Assembly (NCBI GenBank): GCA_030248215.1
Contig: JASANG010001046.1
Span: 62,001 to 126,000, forward strand
Source: Enoplolaimus lenunculus
Taxonomy: Eukaryota > Nematoda > Enoplea > Enoplida > Thoracostomopsidae
DNA: 64,000 nucleotides
Direction: 5' to 3'
The translations under genes and the position numbers were made by a program. The notes below the pieces were generated by a model. It saw only the letters and a list, made by a program, of their open reading frames with translations. It did not search any database and had not been told where the DNA came from. This document shows positions 23,673 to 35,600 of the stretch, piece by piece. Numbering within the stretch: the first letter of the stretch is position 1; each line of letters starts with the position of its first letter.

Positions 23673-26600
23673 TTATAGTCGGGCAAAATCACAATCGAAA
23701 TCTGTAACGACACCAAATTTTGCTGCATTGAGTATTTTAATCCCAAACGTACCTACCAGAAACATATGTAAAAATGACATCAGCGTTGTTGCTTGCGGAA
23801 ATCCGACGGTTTCAGCTAGCACCCCTCCGAACGTTGGACCAGCAAACGCCCTAAAATCAAAGTCAGATATATACTAAACAGAATTTGATAAGACACAAAT
23901 TAAAAACGATATGAACTGTAAACGGAATAGTCAAACGAAATATATTTCGGTTAAAAAACTAAATAACTGACTACTGTATAAGGCATTCTGCTCTTCTAGA
24001 GATGCAGTCAGTCATTTTTGATAAACAAAGATGTGTGTACTAAACCAAAAGTTAAATCTTAAATCGAAAGCATTTCACATATTAACCTTTCGTTCTTTAA
24101 AATGTAGAATGCATTGTTCATTTAACATTTCACACCCATTTCGTAAATTTAGCCAAAAGATTCGCACACTGACTTTAAATTTTGGAAACGAACGTTTTGG
24201 CCATGTTTGAAAAACCGGAACATATAAAAGGATCCAAAAATCTCGACAGTATTTATTCATGAAGGCTATGGTATTATTTGACGAAACCGCAAGTATATAT
24301 TTAACAAATATTTGAGATGCATGGTACCGTGAAGAAACCTCAATAAAAAATCTGCATTTTTCAATACGGGACGACCACCTCATCATCATGGATATATTTT
24401 TTATCAGTTTCGGGATTGCTTGTAGAAATCGCCACGAAAAATGATGGGCAAATATTGTATACTTATTCAAACCATCAGATTTAAACAACCGCATGTTTTA
24501 TATATAATATAATATATACTTATATATAATACATATATTGGAACAGCATAAAACTGTTACCCTAAAGATGAAGCTGATTGAAAAAGACCAGATATGATTC
24601 CGTACGTTCGAATGTTGCCCGGTAAACCGTATTCGCTGAAACATCATACCACTGGTTATTATAAATACTGAACGAACGTGTCCAGAAAAAAATTCAGAAG
24701 ACTCCTAAACCATCATGACACTAGTTGAAAAAGCTTACACGTTTTAAACAGACTAGCTTGGTCAATTAATTTTACGCGGTAATAAGCGACACTTTAACAC
24801 AAAACTTTAGTTTTTGTTAGGTCTTTAGGGGTGTCAGGGATACCGTGTATGTCGACTGTTGACTGATACCCCTGACACTCCTGTTCACGCGTGTCTGGGC
24901 GCGACAAAAATAAAACCACAGAGTACCAAAAAGACAATAGCAACGGCAGAAATTGTCATAGCTATCGTAGCAACAGCGCCTGACTGGTTTTATTCTGTTG
25001 GCAAATTTAACAAAACATTTCTCATAACAGTTAGACTTGCGTTGCGGCATTTATGCATAAAGTGAACGGCGGAATGAGTTGAGCACCAACTCCAATTCCA
25101 ATCATACCGAGCGAAACTGCGACCAACCACAAATACCTTAAGAATATAAGTCAATACACTATGTCGTGGACTTGAAATGCATATGTATTATGAATACAAC
25201 TAAGGATAGACTGGCTCCAGAAACTGGTCCTGGCATTTTGATATAAAAACCGATCCATTTCTGACAATTGAGAAAAGTAATTAAATGACCAAGATGCTTC
25301 AATTTATTGCAAGGCTCAAAACTCCAATCGCCCCTCCAGCGCGATTGCAAGTAGGTATGCCAGCTAGCCAGTCCATCCTGCATTCAATATTTTGAAGAAT
25401 TGGTATACTTATAGTGATGTCAGCCTGGTCAAAGCATCTGCCCTCCAATATGATCAGCAATTTTAAGATGTTCGCTAGCGAAGTGGTCAATGCCTGTATC
25501 AAATTTTTTGCACCCAGGCTCCTGATGAAAATAACTTTTGGATCCAGTGCAATTTTTAAAATCAATTTTGTCATTCAATGCCGGATTCTTTTAGGTTGCT
25601 TGAACGAGGTTGGTTTGAGGTCATTGCAATTTCTAAAATTTAGTTTACAGCTTTATATTGCACCGTGAAAGTTAGATTACTCATACATACATGTCGACAC
25701 AATTTGTCATATCAACGCGGAGAATGATTAGCACTTATATGCAGACAATGTATTAAATGCAGTTTACATAATAAGAATAACTTTTGGATCCAAGGGAGCC
25801 CGCCCTTGCCAAGCCCTTTAACAGGGATCAACAACAAAATTGTAGGTTAAATTTTGTACTAAAATTGTGTTTAACTTTTCATTCATTTCGCTTCCAGGCT
25901 CTTTATCCTTGTTATATAGAGCGCAACATCCCATCAGAAAGTTTTGGATCCGCCACTGATAAGCATAACCACACTGCACATGAATTTCGCAAAATTAACC
26001 CGCTATTGAAGCACGAACTAAATTCAGAAACTAAGCACTGCGTCAAATCCAAATAACCCACTGATGAAGATGCAGATACGGCGAAGGTCCGCATAACATA
26101 AAAGCAATTCCATTCACCGCTGTGCCGAACCACATTACTGTAAAGCCAGACGTCTATAACAAACGAGTGATTATAATCAGTAATAATGGAAAATTTTTCA
26201 ATTTGAGATTTAAAACACAATCTAGCTTTTCTTTAAACCGTTCGGTCCATGCAAATATCAGTATGGCGGAAACTTTTTTTGCAGGGACTACAATAGAGTA
26301 AGCTTAAGCTTTTGAGTAATTTTTTTGCGCTTAGGCTTGGTAGAATTGAAGGCTTAGGCTTATGAATAAGCTCATTCTGACGCCTAGGGCTAGGCTTAGA
26401 CTTAGGCTTAGGAATACGTTTAGACTACTGTTACGACCCTGTTCTATACATCAACCTAGCGTTCCTTATAATCTCAGAATCACAGGCTCTTAAGCATAAA
26501 CTAGACTCATCATGGTCGTAACATCGAAAGGGCGCTTATTGTGTTACTAACTGAAAGCATTCCTGGAAACCTCCGTATAAAAATCCCAAAACGAGGTTTA

Positions 26601-29600
26601 AAACCCGAAAATCTTGCCCTGGCTACGGTCTTTATATTGTGCAACTTAACATCTTCAATTTCAATTTTGACAAAATTTAAAGTCTTTGAATATCAAAAAT
26701 ATATATTGACATATATTCCAACTTAGCAAATGTTCATAAATTTTACCTTATTACCGACTAACCAACTAGAAACCGGAGCGCAAAGTGTGTAAAATACGGA
26801 TGTAATCATGAAGAACAGTCCAACGTAAAACGGTGTGATGCCAAACTATAAAATGAACACAAAAGACATCACAATTTAGGCGTTGGAATTCAGGATTTTA
26901 GCTAATAGACTACAGAAAATTTGAAGGACCAAAAGCGAAATGTGAGGCTAATAATTGATGATGCATTTTGGTCGCTTTTAATTACAGAATTGTACCGTAT
27001 TCAACATTACAACAAAATATAATTGTGGACACAAAAACATGATCTATACGATTGCTGTTTAAATTATCCGGACAATAAAACTGCTTTTCAATTTATTTGG
27101 ATTAATTTGTTCTATCAGATGCCCATCACTTTTTACGCACTCAGTCCAAGTGCTATTTTTACGGCCAGAGCGACTTTGTTACGCATGCATGCTCTATACC
27201 ATTGCTGTTTAAATTATCCGGATAATAATATTTATTTTCAATTATTTGGATTAATTTGTTCTATCAGATGCCCATCACTTTTTACGCACTCAGTCCAAGT
27301 GCTATTTTTTACCGCCAGAGCGACTTTGTTAAGCATGCATGCTCTATACCATTGCTGTTTAAATTATCCGGATAATAATATTTATTTTCAATTATTTGGA
27401 TTAATTTGTTCTATCAGATGCCCATCACTTTTTACGCACTCAGTCCAAGTGCTATTTTTTACCGCCATAGCGGCGTTGCTAAGGAACAATATGCTGCGTC
27501 TAAATGTTTAAAAATAATCGGCGTACCGTTGCTAAATGTGGCTCTAAGGTTGGATCTAAAAACGCTAATGACCCGTCGCCAACCATTGTAAACAGCAGCA
27601 TCAACCAAATCGTAGGTATTTTTAGCAATTTCCACGTTGAACCTTTGTCCAATTGAGCAACTAAAATTCGAATTTCAAATCACTACAAATAAATTGTACT
27701 GTCACAATCCATTTTTACACCGTAAACACTCTACATAATGGAAGTATTGCATGGGGAGAGATAGAACAGATATATATATATATATATATTAAACCACAAT
27801 AAATTAAATTAAAATAAAATAGTCAGCATATTGATTTTGAGCAGCAATATTATTATTTGAAAATTTGGAAAATAAACGCATTATTTTGTATATTCAAACT
27901 CGGATTTTCCTGACTAATATGTATAGCTTCTAAGATTTGAAGCGCAAACATATCCCTTAATTTTGACGACGATTGTCCTGAAATAGAGTCAAGAATGGAA
28001 AAGTCCTCAAAGTCACATTGGTGATTTAGTCTAGTGACATGGTCCGATATAGCAGAATTTAAATTAGAGCTAGTTTTAGTTATTTCTAAAGTCCTATCTG
28101 AGATCTGCTTATGCTCACAGGCACGTTTAAATAAGTGTCGATTAGTTGAACCGACGTAGCCTAGCGAACAGCTAGAACAGGTATACTTATAGATAATACG
28201 TGACCGGAGCATTGGCGGAATCTCGTCTTTAAACTTAAACATTGACTTTAACTTAGTGTGGTTATAAAAGATTACACGTACTTCAATCTTATTTTTATAG
28301 TTTTGAAACTGTTCAGAGCATAAAAGTTTAATTTGTTTTTTTAGGTACCCAGAATGTGAGCCTAAGAACGGAATCTTAAGAACAATGGTTCGTACCCTTT
28401 TATCGGTGTCAACCGTTTCAATTGACGTTTCAGTGCTGGTTCCGGATGAGCTTTGCCCTTCCTGATTGACACTTTCTTCGACGGGAAACTCATTTTCAAG
28501 TTCGCGTCCGTTGTCCTGTGAAAGAAAACTGATAGCGTACGGTGTATGACACGCGGTGAAATCAAAATTAAAATGGTGTAAATGTAACCAGTTAGAGTCA
28601 TCTGAGTCAGATATTTTACCGAGTCTCTTATTAATAAATAAACGGAAAGTCTTTTCAATTATTGACGTTGGAAAGTTATTCGCTCGGAACAAGTTTTTCA
28701 AAAAGGAAATCTCATCCTTTAAATTAATATTATTCGATGAGATTTCAAAGCAACGGAATAAAAGGCAACCAATCAAGTTGACCTTGTATTTCATCGGCAT
28801 GAACGAATTAAAATTTAGGATCTGGTTCGAATATGTTTTTTTCCGGTAAATACCGGTAGAAATTGAACCATCTAAAGGATTTCTATTAATTTTAATATCT
28901 AAAAAAGCAATAGAATTATTAGCTTCCGATTCAAGGGTGAACTTGATTTTAGGGTGCCTACCGTTGATAAATTGTAGAAATAGATCAGCTTGCTCCAAAT
29001 TTGAAAAAATAGCGAATGTATCATCCACATATCTACGGTAAAATGTTGGCTTAAACTCAGGTGGACATTCATTCAAAGCTCTGCGTTCGAAATCTACCAT
29101 GAAAATATTGGCGAGTACGGGTCCTAGTGGAGAACCCATAGCAACGCCTTCATGTTGCGCATAAATCTTTCCATTAAAAATAAAATTCAGATTAAGAGTG
29201 CATAAGCTCACCGCTTTAACTAGTAGATCAATAGGAAAGTTATCCGAATATGAATTATTTAAGGCAGCTTTTTTAATGATCTCTAAAGTATCAAATATAG
29301 GAACGTTTGTGAAGAGTGAGGTGACGTCATAAGAAACCATCACCCCACTCTTCACATTCAAATTAATTACCTCTTTAGAAAATTTAAATGACGAATCAAT
29401 AGTAAAGTCGCCGATACTTAGCGGTTTGAGTAAACGATCAATGAATTTCGCCAAGTTATGACAAGCAGAACCCACGGCCGACATGATCGGTCTGATAGGA
29501 ATGTTAGGTTTGTGAACCTTCGGGAGACCGTACAAAATCGGTAATCGAGATCCTGAAGGATTTAAATATTTGGCGACATCTGCCGACATAAAATTACGTT

Positions 29601-32600
29601 TAACACATTCCATAGTGAATGCCCTAACTTTATCCTCAAAATTAACTGTTCTTTTATATAGTTCATTCAAATTTCCATCAATAATATGAAAGGTGTTAGG
29701 GTCATCCAAAATGGTGTTAACCTTTTCAACATAATCAGTACGGTTCAGAATTACAAAACCATTGCCTTTATCAGGCTTCGAAATAACAATGGATGTATCT
29801 TCTTTTAAATTTTTTATTGCTGCCCTAACCGATTTTGACACGTTCGGCGGAGTTTTATATCTGTGAAAGTTGGCTAAAGAAGCCTCAATTATTGATCTAA
29901 AGCGGTTAGTGAATGAATTAGGGAGATTCGCTATACCAGCATGTTTCATGACACCATACGCGAACAGCTCGCAATCGACAACAAATCGGAAACGGTTAAC
30001 TTTACTCACAGATGGTATAAAACCTGGACCTAAACTTAACGCACACAATTCATCTTTAGTAAGAGCTCTATCAGAAAGGTTTGACACTACTTTGGACATA
30101 TCCAAGCTTTCATACCTTTTTAGTTGAAGCACAGATAACTTTTCTAGTTTTCTGATGTATTCTGGAGACTTTGACTTTAGAATGTTCCACGTACCATTTA
30201 ACGTAACTTTTTAAGACGAAATTATCTATATAGGGTAACAACGAATTCAATTTTAAAACAATATTCTTAGTTTGGTTTGATAATACAGAAATTTTATGTC
30301 GTTTATTTTTAATTTCTCCCTTTAGTATATAAAATTGGAAATTCCGCTTATTTGGAATATTCCGGCGTATGACTGGATTTTTAAATCTTAAGAAATTTGG
30401 TACCAAAGACAAATCTATACATTTTTCAAGGAAATTTATATCCTCGGTTGATTTCATAATCTTATACGAATTGTTTAACCAAGTTCTAAAGTCTCTTAGG
30501 ATATTATGACCAAATTTGTCACGTATGCCCTTAAAGAGGCTTTCACCAAATTTGACTTTGACTAAATTCATTACAGCTTGCATAGCAAACCTAGGTACAG
30601 CATTCTCGACTGGTTCAGGAGGTTGTAAGATATCGTTGTCCATACTATTAGGCAATATAAACTTTTCCACTTAAAATTCAAGGTAAAGGTTAGGAAAAAG
30701 CCCAACTGTGAGTCACAACTATATATCAAAATCAATCAGAACGATTAAATGAGGCTAATACAAGCACAGCGGATATTACTACCAATTCAATTAGGTGAAC
30801 ACACCTTAAGTCAGGACTTAAATTCAATTTCGCACCTTATGCTATAACCAACAATCGTTAGCTATGTAATAGAATTGTAGAAGAAATAATAACTATTTGA
30901 CGAATGTTATTATAACTGAAATTAACCAGCTGCTAAATGTTTTCCACAGAGAAGTATAAAGCAAAACGAGTGAATTTAATGTGTTAAAGTATCAACCTAG
31001 GTCTAAATGACAACTATAATTTCCTTGTTGTCTAGCTGACAAAACAAATTAACAAAACAGAAACAAATCAAAACAAAAGAATTTCAACTAAAGTAACAAA
31101 ACCGAACCAAACTATAATACAGTCCTAAAAACAAGTATTATACGTATACGAAACACTAGAATCAATCACAAGGCAAATCACAAGCCAAAATCACTTATAA
31201 TACAGGCAACGAGCCAAACGAACAGAGATTTATAATCAACCTTCTAATTCCGATTCTTAGCTCCTTTTCCTCGCTTATGAAAGCCGCCTGGACGTTGAGC
31301 TTCGTACCAATTCTGATTAGCAGGGCTTGTTTCCCAGTGTGCAGGGTACCCCGGTCTTGACAGCGGTAGAAAACCCGGAAAAGAGTAACTTCCCCACCTA
31401 ACACTCGGATACTGCGGAGTAGGTGGACGAACGGCCCAGTGCGGTTGATGATACGGTGTGCTGTGTATGCGTGGCGGTGGTGGTCCAAAATTGCCGCTGA
31501 TATTCGGTGGTGTTGCTGGAGATCCAGAGTATGACCCACTTGAGATTGGGCTGCTTGAGACCACTTTCGAATCTATGATATTAGCAATCGCCCCACACCG
31601 CCCACAAATTGCAGTCGGGACTAAGTCGACACGTGCGAAGCGCGTTTGTGTAAATCTTTCTTTAGTTTCGACCGTTACCGCCGTTTGACAACCCACTGAT
31701 TTTGACGTTTCAAGAACAGACCCTTCGCTGCTAACCGAAATACCCTGTTGTGATGATGATCTATTAGAGCTGCCCGATGTACTGTCAATTTTGTCAGTGT
31801 TAACACTTTTCATTGACACATTACTAGAGTCAAAATTGACTGAAGTGTTACCTTTACTACCGTTCGAGCCACTGGAGAGATTGCCCTTGCTACGATCTAA
31901 TCCCGAAGAATCGGACGACAACTCGACTGTACTAGCTGATGTATTGGCTGGTGACCTTGTTCCTGATCGAGTGTTGTTAATCTCTTTGCTGCCCATTACC
32001 ATTGAAATATTTCAGGTCCCCGCCATCGCGCCAACTGAAAATATGACTTTGTTACGCATGCATGCTCTATACCATTGCTGTTTAAATTATCCGGACAATA
32101 AAACTGCTTTTCAATTTATTTGGATTAAATTCTATCAGATGCCCATCACTTTTTACGCACTCAGTCCAAGTGCTATTTTTACGGCCAGAGCGACTTTGTT
32201 ACGCATGCATGCTCTATACCATTGCTGTTTAAATTATCCGGATAATAATATTTATTTTCAATTATTTGGATTAATTTGTTCTATCAGATGCCCATCACTT
32301 TTTACGCACTCAGTCCAAGTGCTATTTTTTACCGCCAGAGCGACTTTGTTAAGCATGCATGCTCTATACCATTGCTGTTTAAATTATCCGGATAATAATA
32401 TTTATTTTCAATTATTTGGATTAATTTGTTCTATCAGATGCCCATCACTTTTTACGCACTCAGTCCAAGTGCTATTTTTTACCGCCATAGCGGCGTTGCT
32501 AAGGAACAATATGCTGCGTCTAAATGTTTAAAAATAATCGGCGTACCGTTGCTAAATGTGGCTCTAAGGTTGGATCTAAAAACGCTAATGACCCGTCGCC

Positions 32601-35600
32601 AACCATTGTAAACAGCAGCATCAACCAAATCGTAGGTATTTTTAGCAATTTCCACGTTGAACCTTTGTCCAATTGAGCAACTAAAATTCGAATTTCAAAT
32701 CACTACAAATAAATTGTACTGTCACAATCCATTTTTACACCGTAAACACGGAACATAATGGAAGTATTGCATGGGGAGAGATAGAACTGATATATATACA
32801 TATACATATACATATATATATTATGGCCTCTTCCCGAAATTTCAAGACAAAAACAGTTTTGCTAAAGCTTAGAATAACTTTGCGAATTATAGCCGAAAAA
32901 ACTTCTGAACATAAAGTAGTTCCCCCACCCAACGGAAATCCCGGCTACGCCCTTGAAAAAGAGCGGTCCGACTGCGAGTATAACTTCAGTTTCATAAGCT
33001 CTACTGCCATTTATACGCTGCAATTGAAACTTTTCATAGCGTTCATAACTTTTTCTCACATGAATACTTACTATGCATCACTATTTATAAGATGTAACTT
33101 CAAGCCAGGATTTCAGTTCCAACCTGATATGTAGCACGTGTTTGCGATTGCAATTCAGCCATAGGAGCTTGACGCTCGAGCACAAGGGGCGTTCTCACGC
33201 CTTATGGTGGTTTTTTCACAGCGCATGCGCGTAGTATTAATAATCAAACTCTTTGCATTGTGTATTAATTAATGTATATAGAGTTGGTCTAAGTTACTCA
33301 TAGTCTACTCAATTGTGACAAGATGTAAGTTAAACGTTGAAAGTGTTAAAAATGAACGATGTTTTGTGGCAGCTTTAATTTTAGGTTTTGATATACTGTG
33401 TTTGATTATAATAAATATAACCATTGTTACCTTCAAAGCTCAACCGTACCACCTGGAAACTTTAAAAAACCGCCTTATCATTCAATTTCAATTTATGATA
33501 GATACTATAACTGAACAGTTCAGCATACTTCTTTGTGTTGAGCTTAAAAGTGGAATGCTTCCAAGGCCAAATAAAACGAGCAGAGATCCTAAGACGACAA
33601 AAGGCAGTTGAAATCCGCCGATCTGAAATAATAGTTTCAATAATTTTGATTGTAAAGATCCTGAAATATCTACTGTACCGTTATGCGATCACACTATAAA
33701 TTCCAGTGAGTTAATTTTGAACTGGAATGAGTTGAAACCACTCAGAAGCCTGAGCGCTGAATTAGGTGTTTCAGAACTCATGTTTCAGAATTGATCGAAC
33801 TCGTTCTAAGTTAATTTACCAACTGATGCGGAATTAAATCAGCTCAGAGTGAGTTAATATTAACTGTTATTAACCAGAGTTTACAGTGCATGTACAACAG
33901 ACGGACAATGCTTATTGAGATGGCACGCAAGCCTGAGCGTATTCATAGGCCTATGAATTTAAAGCACTTGAGTTTAAACAAATAAATTCTGAAATGATCA
34001 ATCTAAAGGAAATACCTCTACACCACAGTTAAGTATGCAAAAACTGCTATGCAAACAATGTGGATTTTATGTTAGTATCCGTATAAACCGCCACCTTATA
34101 CAGAATCTTGGTTTAATATCAATAGCAAAGATTGATCAATCAATTCTTTACAGCTAAGGTCTAAAGCAATACGTGTCGCCCGATACCTCATAAAGAAATC
34201 CGCCAATAGCTGGTCCTCCCATTAATCCAAGACCATTGAACGTTTCTAACAGTCCCTGAAAATATGATTTTGGCAAAAAAGTCTAAAACTGAAGAGAATT
34301 TTGATAGCTCAAGAAACTACTCGACTCAAGGAATTTTTCCGTGTTTTAGTATCATTATCTTCTGTCAATTATTTTATATATTTCACTACTAGCGGTATTT
34401 ATTTGCGCATAAACCAGTGTCAACATTTACTCAAGGAGTAGTCTTCGAAAACGCTAGAGACAAGGCGCGTACGTCTTCCATGCAGTGCCTATAGCTACAT
34501 GTAAAGCGTATTATCCTAAGTCCAATCGTAAACTAGGTAGTTTTAATATTAAAACCTCAGTATTGCACAAGAGACAGCGATCGTATATATTTCGTATATT
34601 TCTTTCGCCCCGAACACTTTACCCACCACATCTGATATCAGATGCCCAGAGATGACGGGACTGTCAGCATGCTTACTACAATTCTTGCAGTTCGACCTGG
34701 AAATTGATCTGCAACAATGCTAAATGATGCCGTTAGAAATGCTGCTTCGCCAATCGCTTGAAAGCAACGCACGGTGAAGCACAACGAAACAAATGTAGTC
34801 TCATCAGTGACTAGATTAAGCATCCTAAAATATTCTGATTTTAGCAATGATAAAGATAGTTTCTATATCGATCAGATATAAAGTAAATCATAAGCCGAAA
34901 CCATGCTCTTGTATAGGTTACTTTCCGTCACAATTAAAGTTAAAGCTTAGGCTTTTTCTAATGCTTAGACTAAAGCTTTGTCACAGATAGTGGGTCACAT
35001 GGTGCTTAAATCAACGCCCCGTCGGTCACGGTAAGTTATGGGTAATAAACGCAGGCGCAACCAGGTGAGGTGGTGATGCTTCTAAAAAATTAGTTTCGCT
35101 TATTTATGTGTCTGTCTGGCGTTGATACGACTGAACAACTTGCCTGCGGCACAGTTTAGATTACATAGTATTAAATCACTAAAACTCAATTCAACCTTCC
35201 TGACTCTTGGCAATCTATAACATTGTACCGAGATTTAATTTTAAAAGATGATGGTGGCTTCTCGGTCGGGATGTTAAACTCGGGGGGAGTTTCCCAGGCT
35301 GCGGCGGGCGAGTGTGGGACAACGGGCAAGCCAACCTTACATGGGCGGAGAAGCTAGGAAAGAGAAATGGAAGGAAGATGAAATTTGGTACAATAAAATT
35401 TGTGATTCTGAGTTTTTCGGTATTGGTCTAAAACTCAATTAACGGTAAAGCTGACATATCAGTACCGCTATCCAAATTTCAGTACCGGTATAACCGTATT
35501 TTATAGTACCGGTGCAACACTAGTTTGTATATGTGTATCGTAATTTAAACTCAATTGACCTACCCAAATAGAACAGATGCTACTCCTGTAATGCATAGAC

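Larger units (their letters stand above)
27038..27790. repeat. Left copy of the ~0.75-kb direct repeat flanking the PLE
   Basis: Near-identical to 32061-32810 (constant offset of 5020 bp through most of its length). Differences seen: a 3-bp length difference near the start, a 3-base change at 27730-27732, one base near 27768, and a TA-run difference at the end. It contains three roughly 150-bp tandem units (27046-27480) followed by SLC18B1 exon 8 (27527-27642). Since it includes host exon sequence, it is a target duplication or segmental duplication and not a PLE terminal repeat. Confidence 0.85.
27791..32045 (-). mobile_element. Penelope-like retroelement (PLE) with GIY-YIG endonuclease
   Basis: A minus-strand retroelement of about 4.25 kb. 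Its parts, 5' to 3', are an ORF1 (31244-32002), a spacer of about 570 bp, an N-terminal ORF (30110-30670) and a reverse transcriptase/GIY-YIG ORF (27853-30132). The A-rich 3' end adjoins a TA run. The element looks close to whole. It sits in SLC18B1, in the same orientation as the gene, between two direct repeats that contain host sequence. The GIY-YIG domain places it with the endonuclease-bearing Penelope/Neptune-type families; a finer assignment needs a phylogeny. Confidence 0.9.

Noticed and set aside
24075-24494. 139-aa minus-strand frame in SLC18B1 intron 12
   Set aside because: No family resemblance, and it falls between two exons that join in phase.
24859-25000. Hydrophobic minus-strand stretch (VATIAMTISAVAIVFLVLCG) considered as an extra SLC18B1 exon
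   Set aside because: It lies between exons 11 and 12, which already join in phase with the expected spacing, and has no counterpart in the family.
27046-27480. CRISPR-like array
   Set aside because: Units of about 150 bp in direct contact without spacers, in an animal intron.
27023-27511. Plus-strand 162-aa frame and its 246-aa counterpart at 31791-32531
   Set aside because: They are translations of the 150-bp tandem units (and of antisense PLE ORF1); no independent gene.
27038-32810. Direct repeats as PLE pseudo-LTRs
   Set aside because: They contain a host exon in frame with its neighbours, so they are not element-derived.
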